From the NCBI RefSeq assembly GCF_008831285.2, contig NC_045139.1, positions 29,863,206-29,927,205 of the forward strand: a stretch of 64,000 nucleotides of DNA, given 5' to 3'. The notes beneath the pieces were generated by a model that did no database searches, was not told where the DNA came from, and saw nothing but the letters and a program-made list of their open reading frames with translations. The position numbers were made by a program, and so were the translations under genes. Of the stretch, positions 47,916-61,370 are shown in pieces (within the stretch, counting starts at the first letter, position 1; the number at the start of each line of letters is the position of its first letter). The DNA is from Nymphaea colorata (lineage: Eukaryota; Streptophyta; Magnoliopsida; Nymphaeales; Nymphaeaceae).

Positions 47916-49261
47916 GTTCACTATTTATAAGATTTCAAGAGACCAAAATCGAGCCCGCCTTCTGTCTTATGCTCCCTTACGGAGCAACGTGAATGGGGAG
48001 CTTTCCGTATGAGTCCACTCAGGCTGGGGACCGGCTGCAGCCCGTGATCACAGCCTGACCTTTGACCAACTGTTAGGACCTCTGCCCACCCAATCCGATT
48101 ACAATAAAAAATTAGCTCTATCTAATTGGAACCTCAAACTTACCCCTGTTTGGTTGGAGGGAAAGGAAAGTAAAGGACAGAAAGAGAGGAAAAGGAAAGA
48201 AAAGAGAAAGGGAATGAAAAGGAATGAAATGTAAATAAAAGAAAAGAGGTGATTAAAAAGATTGTTTGGATAGAAAGGAAAAGGAAATGAAAGAAAATAC
48301 TAAAATCTTCTTTAGTTTTTTTTGGAATGGAAATGAAAGGAAAGATGTGATTAAAAAGGTTGTTTGGATAGAAAGGAAAAGAAATGAAAAACAAGAAAAG
48401 ACTAAAATCTTCTTTAGTTTTTTAAACGTGGGTCCTCATGGGTATTATGGTTGAAAAACTTTTCATCTTTATTTCCTTTCCTTTTCGATTTGAAAGGGAT
48501 TTGATTTACACTAAATCCTTTTAAGCTACGTATCAGAGATCCATCTGATGCGTAGCCCTGCATAGCTTCCCCTTCCCCTTGGAGGAATTTGTAGGAAGAG
48601 TTGTTTTCAATCTGCATCTGAAAAGGCAGTAGGAGGACCTTCTTTCCGGTCGACCCGTGCCTTGTCTCATACTCCAAAGCTTTTGTAACCACAGTTTCAC
48701 GACAGAACAGCTAATCCAAACATCGCTTTTTCGATACTCAAACAAAACGTCATCGGTTTATCCTTTCATCCCTTTTTTTTTTAGATTCTTGCCAAATTCA
48801 TGCCTAACTTATACGTAGTTGACAAGTGGATCCTGCTTTGTTGCTGCCAACAAATTTATCCTGTTTCTATTAAGCGTTTCCAAAATAGTTCTTATGTTAA
48901 ATTTGTGAATTGCGACTATATATTTTCAATAAAGTGACTTTAAAAACTTTTATGAAATGATAAATAAATGGCTTTCATGTAAATATATAACATTAACTAA
49001 GAACGGGCCCATGGTAAACGGCCAACTTATGAGTAAAGTAACGGAAAGATTAATTTGTTTCGGAAAGTAATGAATGTGTCAATTGCCTTGAGCGAGGGAC
49101 CTTTTTCAGAACTGAGTTCGGCCGCGTTTAATTTCTTCTGAGATTTTTTCTTCCTCAGGGGGAAAAAGCGTGCCACCACAATAGTGGAGGCCACTACCCA
49201 ACTCTTCCACCTAACGGCAAGTCTTTCTTCAATGGATTGAGGGTTTCGACGAGCTCTCGCG
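47916..49261. other. Spacer and putative promoter of the TLDc gene
   Basis: Contains the purine-rich tandem repeat listed separately. From about 49100 the base composition rises in GC, as expected for a promoter and leader of the gene starting at 49262. Open frames near 48414-48745 have no recognisable relatives. Confidence 0.5.
48249..48424. repeat. Purine-rich tandem repeat, 98-bp period
   Basis: Copies start with gtgattaaaaag at 48249 and 48347 and share ttgtttggatagaaaggaaa and actaaaatcttctttagttt. The flank from about 48155 is also almost purely A and G on the plus strand and may be a decayed extra copy. Confidence 0.9.
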
Positions 49262-52146
49262 ATGCGTTGCCAGAGGTTCTTCGGCGGCAAGGCGGTTACT
49301 TTCGTCTCGGACCTGACCACCGGCCTTCTGAACCCAATATCGGACGAACCATTGTGCCGCCGTCGTGTAAGTTGGGCATCTCGTGTTCTGTGGAGGGCAA
49401 AGATTCTTTTCGTCGTTTTTGTGATGGTTCGTTTTTTAGGGGTTTTCGTGGGTTTCTTGGACCACCGATTGATGTCTTCCATGGTTCCTGCCAAATTATG
49501 AAATGGGGAGCTCTGATCGTTATACGTATGAATGGTATTCTTTTTGAATTTCTTTGGGGTAGTTTTGAAACTACAGGGAAATGAATATCTGGCGATGCCT
49601 TCTTTAGGTTTCTTTCTCTTTCGGTCGATTTGCCGCTTGCCATCGGAGTGTTGTTCTTTCGATTGAAACTGGGGGATGTAATTGTTCTTTTTAGTTCGCT
49701 GCGGTTGAGCGGTTCACCAAGATGCTATTAACTTATTTAGTTGTAAGCAAGTATTTCTGGAAATTGAGGCGGCGTTTGTCTTTCTTTTCTTTTTCCATTT
49801 TCAAAATCATCTGTTTTTGGCTATCAAATCCACGGGAAATTGTTATTTGCACCATTAATTTGCTTACTTCATTTTTTTGCGGGCAATCTGTACTTTCTAC
49901 CGCTGAAAATGCGTTTTCTCTTTATCGTTTCATGGTGGTTATGATTTTTCATCAAGTTTAACTCCCCTCCATTTTGGTAAACTGAATATGTTACACATGA
50001 AATTCCGTTCATCTGCTCTGGGTTGAGTATGAATATTTTTCCCCCAATCTGAATCGTATCACCGTCCGCGTTGGCTGCTCTCTCTGTTTGAGGCTGAGCT
50101 GATCATGTCGGCATTTTTAATCTTGTTTTTCTTTTGCCAACATGTTAACCATGTCAAATCCCAATTAGTTCATTATAGATGGAATCTACCTTTCAGTAAC
50201 ATTGTCCCTTAAGTTTCAGCATGAAGAAGCGACGATGAAGCTTGAGGAGGACAAGGTTGTCCCAGAAAATGGGTCTGGGATACAGCTTAACGGCCCGGAC
50301 ACGTCTTCTTTTACTGCTTTCATCTATTCTCTGCTATCACCTTCGGATTCCCAAGATCATTATTCCAGTGACGAGGAGGAATCTGATGGACCATCTTTGA
50401 AGTCAAAAAGCAAAACGAACAATATTCGCAGGCCTTTTTTACCGTTTAAAGGGAGGAAGAAATTACTCGGAGGGGCAGTGTGGCAAGAAATGGGGAGGAA
50501 AGCAGATGATTATAGAAATATGAAATCAGATGGACATGTCAAAAATGGTGAAAGGAATGAGCAGAAGTTGGTTGAGTGTGAAATGAAGATGTTTCAGGTC
50601 TCAAAGGATGTTGTATCAGATGTCGCCCTTCCTGATGTTTCTGAGCCTTCATTACTTCTTTCAGAAACTACTCGGGGGATCCTCTGTCCCTTGCTACCTG
50701 CTCTGATCCATGGGACAAAGTGGGTGCTGCTTTATAGGTAGGCAGGAACTTGTATGGCAATTCTACTTGCCCGATACTGTTAGATTGCTTGCTTACTTGT
50801 TAGATTTTGTTATTGAAGCACTTGGAGACATGGAATCTCGCTCTCAACTCTGTATCGGCGAAGTGCGCTCTGTCCCGGATCATATCTTCTGGTATAAGGC
50901 TGTTACTGTGTTGGTTTGTTTTCTTTGTGTTATTTTCCATAATGATAGCTTTAAAGTTCCAAGTTTGATCTATTTTCAGGTCGTTGGTGATAGGAAAGGT
51001 GCAGTCTTTGGTGGATTAATAGAGGCACCACTGAGACCCACAAGCAGGAGAAAGTATCAGGTAATGCATTTGCCTTTCAGGTCAAGTCTTTGTGTCTCCG
51101 CTTGTAATTCTTTTGCTTTATTTTTTCTGAACTTCATGCAGGGAACAAGCAATTCTTTTGTTTTCACTGATATATCCAGGACTCCTGTTGTCTTTCGTCC
51201 AACAGGTATCTTCTAGTTTATTCTTTTATGGTCAAGGGTGTGGGATTAGAAAATATCCTTCAAACACTTTTGTAATGGAGATGATCACTAATTACTATTG
51301 GTCCCTGCTTGTGATTGGCCTTTTAGCTTTTCCTTTGTCTAAGTAGACTCCCAGCTTCCTTAGAAAAATTTCCTTCGTCTTGAAGATGATCACTAATTAC
51401 TATTGATCCCTCCTTCTGTGATTGGCCTTATGGTTTTTCCTTTTCCAAGTTGGTTCCCAGCTTCCTCTCATATGTTTCCATTATCTCATCTGTATCCTTT
51501 CAGGTGCAAATCGTTATTTCACTCTATGCTCACCTGAATTCTTAGCACTGGGTGGGGGTGGCCATTTTGCACTCTATTTGGATGGAGATCTGTAAGTTAT
51601 TTATACATTTTTAATGCCTTCCTATCTGAAAACATTCCCTTATAGCCGATGTACAAACCTGCTTATGTACCCTGCCAAGCTATATATTTTGAAGCTTTAA
51701 AGTGGCCTATCGGAAACATTCCATTTTTGGAATGGCTGCTTAAAATCCTGGAGCTCCTCATGAGCACTACGAATGCCAACCATTTGCCCCTTGTGTATCT
51801 CTTTCATTTTTTGCCTATAAAGTTGAACGATACAAATAAAAGTTAGTGAAGTTTTTTACCCTTCAATCAAATTGTGTTTCTAGATTAACAGGATCGAGTT
51901 CTGCATCGGAGACATTTGACAACCCCTGTCTAGCTCACACACCTGAGTTTGAAGTGAAGGGGGTTGAGGTATATCATAAGCCACAGTGCTTTCGTTTGGT
52001 GTATTGCCCATTATTTCACTTAATTTGGAATGTAGATCTGATTCTTGAAGTGCGTTTTGTAGCTCTGGGGTTTTAAATATGCTTCGAAATGTGGGGAACG
52101 AGAAACTCCATTCCACCCTGTGGAGGCAGCTAGCTTATGCAGCTGA
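49262..52146 (+). CDS. TLDc-domain protein (OXR-type, oxidation resistance)
   Basis: Eight exons: 49262-49366, 50220-50737, 50819-50891, 50980-51060, 51142-51205, 51504-51591, 51884-51968 and 52063-52146. Lengths sum to 1098 bases, giving 365 aa in a continuous frame. The N-terminus (FFGGKAVTFVSDLTTGLLNP) matches plant TLD proteins, and a linker follows with GPDTSSFTAFIYSLLS. From about residue 165 is the TLDc domain: SEPSLLLSETTRGILCPLLP, STWRHGISLSTLYRRS, LLVVGDRKGAVFGGLIEAPL, FRPTGANRYFTLCS, LGGGGHFALYLDGDLLTGSS and VELWGFKYASK. TLDc proteins are linked to oxidative stress protection and, in yeast and animals, bind the V-ATPase; the plant role is inferred. The tail after KYASK diverges from what I remember of relatives and ends at 52146. 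Confidence 0.9.
51279..51488. repeat. Tandem duplication, 105-bp period, in TLDc gene intron 5
   Basis: agatgatcactaattactat begins at 51279 and at 51384; both copies go on with gattggcctt and cccagcttcct. The copies differ by several substitutions and small indels. Confidence 0.9.
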
Positions 52147-53326
52147 AGAAACATCCTTGCAGGCTCCGTTAGACCTTTTGCTGCATGATACCGTCTACTT
52201 TGAGAAATTGTTGTGGCATTGCGGGGAAAAGGTTGAGGTGGCGTTCAGCTTCAGACATAACTTTCAGGGTAATTATGGTTACCGAGTTGTAAATATTAAC
52301 CTGTATATAATGTTATACCTTTTGACTCGTTTTTACTTGGAATTCTTCTCTTCTGTTGCATTTAGCATGACTCAGGCAACTGATTCAGAAGGTTTTCCTT
52401 GAATATAAAGGGATCAACCTCTGTTCAATCAACTAAAACAAATTTACGCTGGCATACTTTAATAAAGTTGTGGAACCTCTTGAAGGCACTGGAAATCCAG
52501 CAGTGCGAAGGCATATGGCAATTACCAAAGCATGATAAAGATGGCCTCATTGTTCACCGAAAGACGACTTGTTGCTGCTAATTGTCTTCCTGTATCTTGA
52601 CATCGAATTCTGTGCTGGATCTAGCACCAACAGCTCTTTCTATTTGTCATTTACGTTGGTAATGGAGGCTTCCAATAAAGTTAGCATTTTTCAATCTGTG
52701 ATCTCCTTCTAGTGGATTACCAGAACGAATTTTTCAAGGGAATAAATGGTTCGGAAACATTGTGCGCCAAAAACAGTTCATTCTCTAGCCATGTCATTTG
52801 AACCTTCTTTCTGTACGCCGCACAAGTACTAAGTCCAAGCACAATGATGTGATAAAAGGTAACAATTGTGAGAGTATTATCAAAATTGGCCTGCATCAAC
52901 CTCCGCGGGCTGATTACATATCAGATCGGTCGATAGTTGAAAGAAGTGAGGCGGTTTCGTGTGCTTTTTAGCTTGTGAATTATTTAACTTGAAAACTCAA
53001 ACAAATTTGTCTGCCCCCGGTTGAGCTGATATATCCCAATTGTTTTATCGAATCATCCTGCAAAACAATTCGCTTCCAAAACGATACATCATTTATCTGA
53101 TACATTGAAGGATGTACTGTCAGTAATCCGTTCCATGGTTCTGTTATTTCGGAGGCAATTTCTTGATAATACCCTAATCAACAAAGAAAGATTACAAACT
53201 ATGCATCAATACTTGGCCCGAACTACAGAATACTACAAAATATGTATCTATCCTTATGTCGAGAGAAGAAACCCAACCATAGATTAATACTATCCCTAGA
53301 AAATCTAATTGCGAAGCTGTCTTCAG
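52147..53326. other. Convergent space between the TLDc and asparagine synthetase genes
   Basis: Tail-to-tail arrangement over 1.18 kb. It should hold both 3' UTRs. No other gene is recognised. Confidence 0.65.
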
Positions 53327-54630
53327 TCACACGGTTGCTTCAACACCTTGCAGTTTCTGTGACAGGTTAAGCTTCCCATTTTCAGCAGAGCGCTTAGGTG
53401 CATCTTCTGTACTTTCATAAGCAGCAGCATGGACACCAAGAGCAGCACGCCCTGAAGGGTCTAGGTTTTTCGACCATGCAGCATCCCATTCTACTGCTTT
53501 TGCAGTACTACAAGCTACGCTTGGTCCTCCTGGCACCGTCATCCTTGCTGCATTCTGTTTTGTGATTATAGAATACAAATTAGAAGCAAATCATCATGGA
53601 AAAATGCAATACAGAAGACTTTCCAACTCTAGCAAAAGGTGTATAATTTGAATAGAGATAGACGTGAGCCCTCTCAGGCCTCTTTTCCAGCTGAATATGC
53701 CAGAGCATGCTATTTTCTGTCTTTGAAGGAATGGATGTTTTGCAATTCAAATATTGCTTACGCCGAAAACCGTCAGATTCTTACATCACACAATATTCCA
53801 GATGACAATGACTAAACACATCCTTGGAGACTGCTCCTATAATTTAGCTATGGTGCATGAGACCCAGGATGCTTGTCTATGTTGCCACACGGAATAATGA
53901 GGTGTGTGATTACCTTTGGAAAGAACCTCTCGAATATAGCTCTGTAGTAATATGCTTCCTTTGTTGTAGGCGTGTTGTCAGGAAAAACATAACTTGCATT
54001 TGCCAACATTGCATCAGAGACCTAAGACGTTAAATAGACAGGTTCCAACCTCAGCACTGAATCAGGGGAGGCATCAAAAATTAATCAGAGGAGATCTATG
54101 CAATTGGAAAAGTTACATGTGCATTTGCATGGTCTTTCAGACCATCGATCCAGCTATAACCAACTCCATCACTGAACTGTTCTTTCTGTCTGTAAAGTAT
54201 GTGCTAAACAATAACAAGAAACAAAATCAAAATCTGTTAGCCTCACAAGTATTTGATCCATTGATATTATGCTTGCTACTGGCAGAATGAAATTATAAAA
54301 GCATAAACAAACCTTGGGTAGGTATGGGTTCTGTTCATCATCAAATGCATATCTGAGGACCCATTTCTCAATACGACCAAGGTCAGGTTTTATCTGTCAC
54401 GACATGAAAAACAAACAACTGTGTAAGAGATTAAACATGAAAGTAAAGCAGCTATGTTGCCCTGTTTAGCTAGATGACTTATTACATCCCCAAGCTTGTA
54501 TCTTTGATTGCATGTCTTGTTTCCAGATAATTGGGAATCTAAAAAGTATAATCATCATGATCATTGATAATCCGAAACAGAAACCTGCTGGTTAGCTATT
54601 ATACATAAATAATTCTGCAGTGTGTGTGTG

Positions 54631-54671
<41 letters not shown>

Positions 54672-57600
54672 AAAACAAATGATAGCAATGCACACAGACT
54701 TTAAGGCTTAAGCCATTCCTTATGCACCAAAATCTAGCCAGGCAGATATAGATTTTTTATGTGGTATTCACAGAAGTAATTGTTCTCCTCAAGGGAATGG
54801 ATTGTCCGCCAATCAAACTATCTGATGCCGAACAGTTTTGTAGCTTATGTTTCATAAATCTTTTCCGCAAGGGCAATGTAATTAATGGAAAGGTAAAAGA
54901 AATTAAGATAACATGAACTAGGAAAATGAGAATAACATCAGGCCATATAACATTAGGAAGGCCATTTCAGCAGCACCCTTCCGAGGATACTCTACCAAGT
55001 ACAATCTCAAGTTTGGAGGGGCAAGGGTGATGGGTGCTACCAGGTCCTCAATGGGTCCGTGCTGACGTGCACTCTACTACACTGATTAGAAACAGCAATT
55101 ACTTCTTGTGCCTTTTGCTGCACCCTACTCAACTAGGTATGTAAAACTGGTGGCGGTGATTACTTGTCAACCATAATGCAATTATAAACTTTCCATCACT
55201 CAAAAACTAAAACATTCAAAATAAGAAATTGTGATCTTCGCTGTTATTTAATGATGGCACTGCACAAAACCAACTAGATGACAGGCACAAATGGTGCACA
55301 ACTATCTTTATCATTGGAAGGACAAAATATAAATTTGACCATACTGTAGATGAGACAACCAAACACGTAGATTCATTATCCCCTCTTATTTGAGGAATCT
55401 AAATCCAATCATGTCCAATAAAACAAGCTCACCATCTTCCATTCTGGATCCATGCCCATTGCAACATTGATAAACTCTTTATCCAGAAAAGGGACACGAG
55501 CTTCTAAGCCCCATGCTGAAGTGGATTTGTTAGCCCTGAGGCAGTCATAGAGATAAAGAGCCTTAATCTGAAAAGGAAAGAAAAAGGACCAGATGCATAA
55601 GAACAAAATTGAAAAATATTCATAGTAAGGGAAACCTAATAAATAGAGAAGTAGTACCTTGCGACAAGTTTCAAGGTGTAATTCCTCCTTGTTAGGGGCC
55701 TTATGGAAGTACAAATAACCACCAAAAATTTCATCTGAACCTTCACCTGAGAGAACCATTTTTACACCAAGAGATTTTATTTTTCTAGACATCAGAAACA
55801 TGGGAGTGCTTGCCCTCACAGTTGTCACGTCATACGTCTCTATATGGTAAATTACTTCCTCTAGTGCATCAATGCCTTCCTGAAAAGAAAAAGAAGTGTC
55901 ACCCAAACACATTACTAAGTCTAGAAACAACAGCTTAGTCAATTTTAACAATAGAGAACTCACCTGCACGGTGAACTCAAATTCATGGTGGAATGTTCCT
56001 AAATAGTCTGCAACCTCTTTTGCAGCTTTCAGATCTGGGGACCCCTGTAAAGATTTTGGAAGCATCATTCATCAGCGCAATTTGTATGGAAAAATTCAGT
56101 AAAAAATGGAAAACTTGCTTATCTTTCCATAAGATCAGCTGCACAAGCTATGAGGTTCAGTTCAAGGAACAAGATACACACCAGTCTCAGTGCATCAGAA
56201 GGCATAATTGCATTCACTTTAACGGGTGAAGAGAAAGCACATAAGGCACAAGTAGCATTATATTTATTGGTCATCTATGGAGTTTCAGTAGAACAATCAC
56301 TCTGTGGATGTCAAATATCTGTTTAGCCAGGTTTCAATAGGCTTCCTCCTTTTCATTGTACAGACGTAGAAACGTTCGTATCAGTAAGAAGGATTTTCTT
56401 GTTGAGTTGGTAGGATGGAATTGTGAGTAGAAAAAATATGGTCATGCAGACTATTCTTTGTCAAAAAAGAGGATCAGAAGTCTAAAGTTTGGGAATAGCT
56501 ATCATATCAATTTCTTTCTCATGCATCTTTTGTCCCAGAAGATCAAGACAATTTTTAAGTACAAAGAAGACAGAAAGGACAGTAATTTGCTAACAACAGA
56601 ATCAATTTGAAAGGAAATCAAAGTAGATTTTACTTGAGTACATTATTCCTTATATGTTATTTCTTTGTAGGATAAAGATAAATAAGGTGCTTATATATTG
56701 CATACATATATGTGTGCATGGAAACACAATGTACACACACATAAGGATGCATTTATGATGCAAAGTTGGCAAGTACATATGAAAATTTAGTTTGTTGATA
56801 TATTCTAAAATGGCAGATATAGGAAGTCAAGAAAGCCATGGCTACAAAAACTTTTCTCATTCTGCGGACACATCCAAGTAACAAAGTTCTCGACAGAATG
56901 GCTCACGGAAGTATAAAGTGAGATGAATAATCACCTTTAGACCAATACAAAATGTATGTAGCTGTGATCCCCATTGTTTAGCAACATTTGCTTTCGCCAA
57001 ATGGCGTGAAGCAACAGAAGCAACAAGTGATGAGTCAAGACCTCCAGACAGTAGAACACCAAATGGTACATCTGTCATGAGCCTCTTAACTACTGCCTGC
57101 AGGATAAAAGTCCAACCTTGTAAAGCCAAAACTATATGAAACAAGAACAACTCTCAGACCAAGAGATCGGACTGAACACACCACTCAGTATATACCAAAA
57201 GTTGATGCAAGAAAACAAAAAGAAAGCAAAAAAATCACAAACAACACATACAAGGCCAAACAGTAGATAAAGTCAAAATGTCACTCTGCGTCATCACTGA
57301 TGTCACATACATTTGATATATTGTTGGCATAATAAATTTTTAGGACGTCAAAAGTAAAACTCCAAAAGAACACATACAGATAAAGCCTATCAGAAATGTA
57401 TCAATTAGAATGATAAAGTGTTGTAAAATACAATATGTGAATATTTCCATAGAACAGTAACAGATTAATATGCCCAGATGCAGCAAGATCCTCACGTCTG
57501 ATTACAGCATAGTGCACATTGGGACCTGCCCAAAGTACACCACTACAATGGAATAATTATAGTAAAAGACAATACGTCAGTTGTCACTTGTCAACAATAA

Positions 57601-59296
57601 CATCAGTTCTAAACTGATAAGAATATGAATCTTATCAAATGGTTGCAGCTTCTCATTGAATAGAAGTCAAAGTTAGATGTTCCATGTCAAGGTTTGCCTA
57701 CAGGTGGCTCAAAAAAATTGTGAAATACACACAAATTGCGGTCAGTAGGTCAAGTTAGATAAGTACAAAACAAGTTTGTTAGATATACAGACTAAGAAAT
57801 ATATCATCACAAAAGTAACCTGGTTATTTAGAAAAGCTGACAAGTATATGATCGAGAATAAAAAACTTGATACCTTTTCAAAGGCTTCACGTAGAAGTAA
57901 ACGGTCATATGTTGCTGATGGTATTGTCTCAGCAAACCAAGGTGGGCTGTACCATCTTTGATGTTCTCCTGCATTCAACAATGAAAATAAAGTCAATTAT
58001 TTTTCATTCTAAATTGATCCTCAAAACATGTTAAAGTAATTGTATTGAGTCAGACAGAGTCCACAAAATAATTAAAGCTGGAAGAGTCATACCGGATTTA
58101 CTAGAATATATGTGTCCAGGAGGAAATGACACAAAATGTTCACAATCATCGCTTAACGCTTTCATTTCTGAGGCAAACCAGATTGATCCTAGAAAGAAAA
58201 ATAACAGCAAGATATGTCATTTTACAGAAATGACAGTAATATGAAATGAGAAAGAGATGGATGCTTTAAACTTTAAACTTTAAAGAGAAGGAAAACAGAA
58301 AGATGTGGTGGAAATTTGGCTATCTCTGCTTGGCGGAAGGCAGCTTTATCTAGGGACAGATCGTGACAGCCCGGTAAGCAACTGGGAGTAACTCAGAGTG
58401 CTTACAACAAAAAGTTCCACTATGGCCCCTAACAACAGAAGAAGTAATAGCAGATCGGCGACACATAGAATAATAAATTAATCTTGCCAAGATGGATCAA
58501 AATGAAACGCTAGCCAGTGAGCCGTTGTTTAGTTTTTTCATACCATCAAGACCCCAACCCATGTATAAGGGTGTAATGCCAATAGCATCCCTTGCAGCAA
58601 TGAAACTTTTATTGCGAGTGTCAAGTAGCACAAAGGAAAACATCCCGTCCAGCATGTCCACAAAATTTTCCCCATATTCTTCATACTGCAAGAGGCACAT
58701 TATGATAGAAAAAATAAGCCATTATAACAACACTCGTCATAATTAAGCTCTACAAAAATTGTCGGACCCACTTCCATACAGCTCATAACATGCTCCGCCT
58801 ATGATTGTATGCGATATAGTAGACGCATAATAGTATACGAATGGGGCACTTACAAGATGCGCAACCACTTCACAATCGCTGCCAGTTCTGAAGGTGTGAG
58901 ATTTTAATTTCTGTCTCAACTCTTCATGGTTGTATATCTCCCCATTGATCTAACACAAAAGCAGAGGATCTTAATGTGATCAGACAGTGACTCTACACGC
59001 TGAAAAATCCTCAATCAAATGAAAAGAATAAAAATTTGAAGCATGAGAAGAAAATTAGTACCGTAACGATGACGGTCTTATCCTCATTATATAACGGTTG
59101 ATCTCCTGAAGTTGGGTCGACGATGGCCAAACGCTGGTGTGCTAGGTAGCAATCTTGGTGACAATGGATTCCACTCCAATCCGGGCCTCTATGCTTCAAC
59201 CTGCTCACCACCAAAGCCCACCCACCGAACCACATAAAGATACAACTGGGTAAATGAATTCACAGAGAGAAAGAGAGAAAGGTGGGGGGAGGTGCG

Positions 59297-59332
<36 letters not shown>

Positions 59333-59412
59333 CTCCTTGAAAGCTCGATGATTCGAGCTCTTTTCGACTGAGAGGTGTCACTGCAACCCAAGACTGCTAA
59401 GATTCCACACAT
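53327..59412 (-). CDS. ASN: Asparagine synthetase, glutamine-hydrolysing (EC 6.3.5.4)
   Basis: Fourteen exons on the minus strand: 59333-59412, 59062-59200, 58854-58949, 58544-58685, 58093-58188, 57874-57968, 56935-57096, 55964-56044, 55658-55879, 55433-55567, 54313-54393, 54117-54203, 53914-54021 and 53327-53554. They sum to 1752 bases and 583 aa, with all phases consistent. The N-terminal glutaminase domain starts [12 protein letters not shown], with Cys2 as the nucleophile, and continues through [12 protein letters not shown] and [10 protein letters not shown]. The synthetase domain has the ATP pyrophosphatase loop [42 protein letters not shown] and [20 protein letters not shown]. The enzyme makes Asn from Asp, Gln and ATP in the cytosol, for nitrogen transport and storage. 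The C-terminal tail after [20 protein letters not shown] is variable, as in the family. Which of the plant ASN paralogues it is cannot be told here. Confidence 0.97.
54636..54667. repeat. (GA)n microsatellite in an ASN intron
   Basis: About 32 bases of GA preceded by a short GT run, between exons 10 and 11 of the asparagine synthetase gene. Confidence 0.95.
59302..59331. repeat. (GA)n microsatellite abutting the ASN first donor
   Basis: On the coding strand intron 1 starts gttctctctct and continues as about 30 bases of CT, directly after exon 1. This parallels the AVT1 gene. Confidence 0.95.
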
Positions 59413-61314
59413 GGCTGTCTCTCTCTCTTCCTGCTTGCCTTTGAGTGCTAATGCCCTCACACCCAAAAAGAGAGAGGAATCAAGGACGAAGGCGAGAGAA
59501 TGTGGAGATTTCTTGGCCCTTATGAGTCCAATGGCGGCCGTCCTCGGGCATCTGGACTCTCTGAAGATTCTGCCCACAATGTGCCCCCAACTTAGAATCT
59601 AATTGAATATTAGTAAAGATCAGTTATGGTGGCATTGCTGGCCGCCTAATATTGTGGGGACGTCCTTGTTGGGAACTCAGTTTTTGACTCTTGACCATTA
59701 CCATCATTCCTTGACCCGGCTTTGGGTTGTGCATGCCAACATTATAAAACAAAGTTTAGGTCAAAAAATCAATACTCCACATGCACATATACATATACAA
59801 TTAGGCTTTCTAATTGATCTTGTCTGCTAGCTCTTATACACTATAAGTGTTATTTTTTATAAGTTCAACTATCTTAATACACACAAAATGTTAAAATCCA
59901 TGGCATTTAAAAATTCGATTTAGATGTCATAAGATTTTAATGATATAATTGAGTTAAAAAATGTGAAATAGATGACATTTTAAAATAATGTATGTCGACC
60001 GAACTTATGGTAGTAAATAAAAACGATTTGAGTTTATTTTTTATTTAACTGTTGAGATTTTGGGGCATTTTCGTTACGAGTGCATATTTCTAAAAATTCA
60101 CATAAAATTAATTAATGTTTCAGAATTTTGTAGGAGATAGAGTGAAGCTCATGAGAATTGAACAGCCCCTCTACCAACGGCAACTTTTATTATAGCATAC
60201 CAATCTCTCTTTATGCTAGTTCGAGATTGCAACCGAAGCAACACTGATACAAAAAGTTGGTATGATCAGCAGTGGCGAGGTACATCATGAGGTTTGTGCG
60301 GGCAAATTGCCCACACAGATCCAAATAAAATACTTATTTTCATGTTAGTGTCTCATAGGCTCATAGCCCCATTTGCTTATCAACACTTTGGTTGCCCTCA
60401 GCCCTTGATTTTTCTTTCGACGGTCCGCCCCTCAGCCACCACCAATATGGTGAACCCTAACTCATCACCTTCTGAGCTTCGACTCACTTTTTAAAAAAGT
60501 TATTAATAAAAACAATAAGCATATGAAACAACAACATATGAGCTTTTGAATATTTCTTAAAATCTTCAAAGCAAGACTATCTTTAAGTTGATTCTTTCAT
60601 ACTATTTTTTTTTTTTCCCACACACAAACTACCAAGCTAGCCTTACCAAGACTACCCAGTACAGTATAAACCTTTGAGGGCATCAACGGCCAGTTCATTA
60701 GACTATGGAAGACAAAATTACAAGCAAATATATCCAAGTAAGTTCGTCGTATACTCATAAAGAAAATTTTGTTTTGATAGCTTTATTGCTGAAACTGTGG
60801 TGGAAAACGATGGTCCCCTTAGCATTTGCTGCCCATGTGCACTCTTTATAAGTCTGAAGACCGTCCATGGACCATTCCTTACCCTATAAATAGAGCATTT
60901 GTTACATATATGAGTTTGTATTTTGATTGAACACATCTTTTATGTAAGTATATTATTCTTAAAATATGTAAACTAAATAAGCATGAAATTATATGAGCTA
61001 GTTAGGAACTTAATAATTCAACTTTGCTTCACAAAATACTGTCTAATTACTTGTCAAAAATTTAAACGACAATTTGTCTGCATTAGAAAAAGTTACTTTA
61101 CATAAGACATATTTAATTACTTCTCGTATAACATTTTATCTATCATCAATAAAGATTACGATGAAACAACTTATAAATCATCACATCATGAGCAAGTTGT
61201 AGCACCTCGACATCCCGACATGTTCTCGGAGTTTGTCTGCATGGCTGCTGCTGCCTGCAAGGCCACATGAAATGCTGCCAAACTACAAACCCCAAGGTCC
61301 TGCTGCCATGGCAG

Positions 61315-61370
<56 letters not shown>

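Noticed and set aside
48414-48745. Two overlapping minus-strand frames of 70-92 codons
   Set aside because: No recognisable domain; they begin in the purine-rich repeat.
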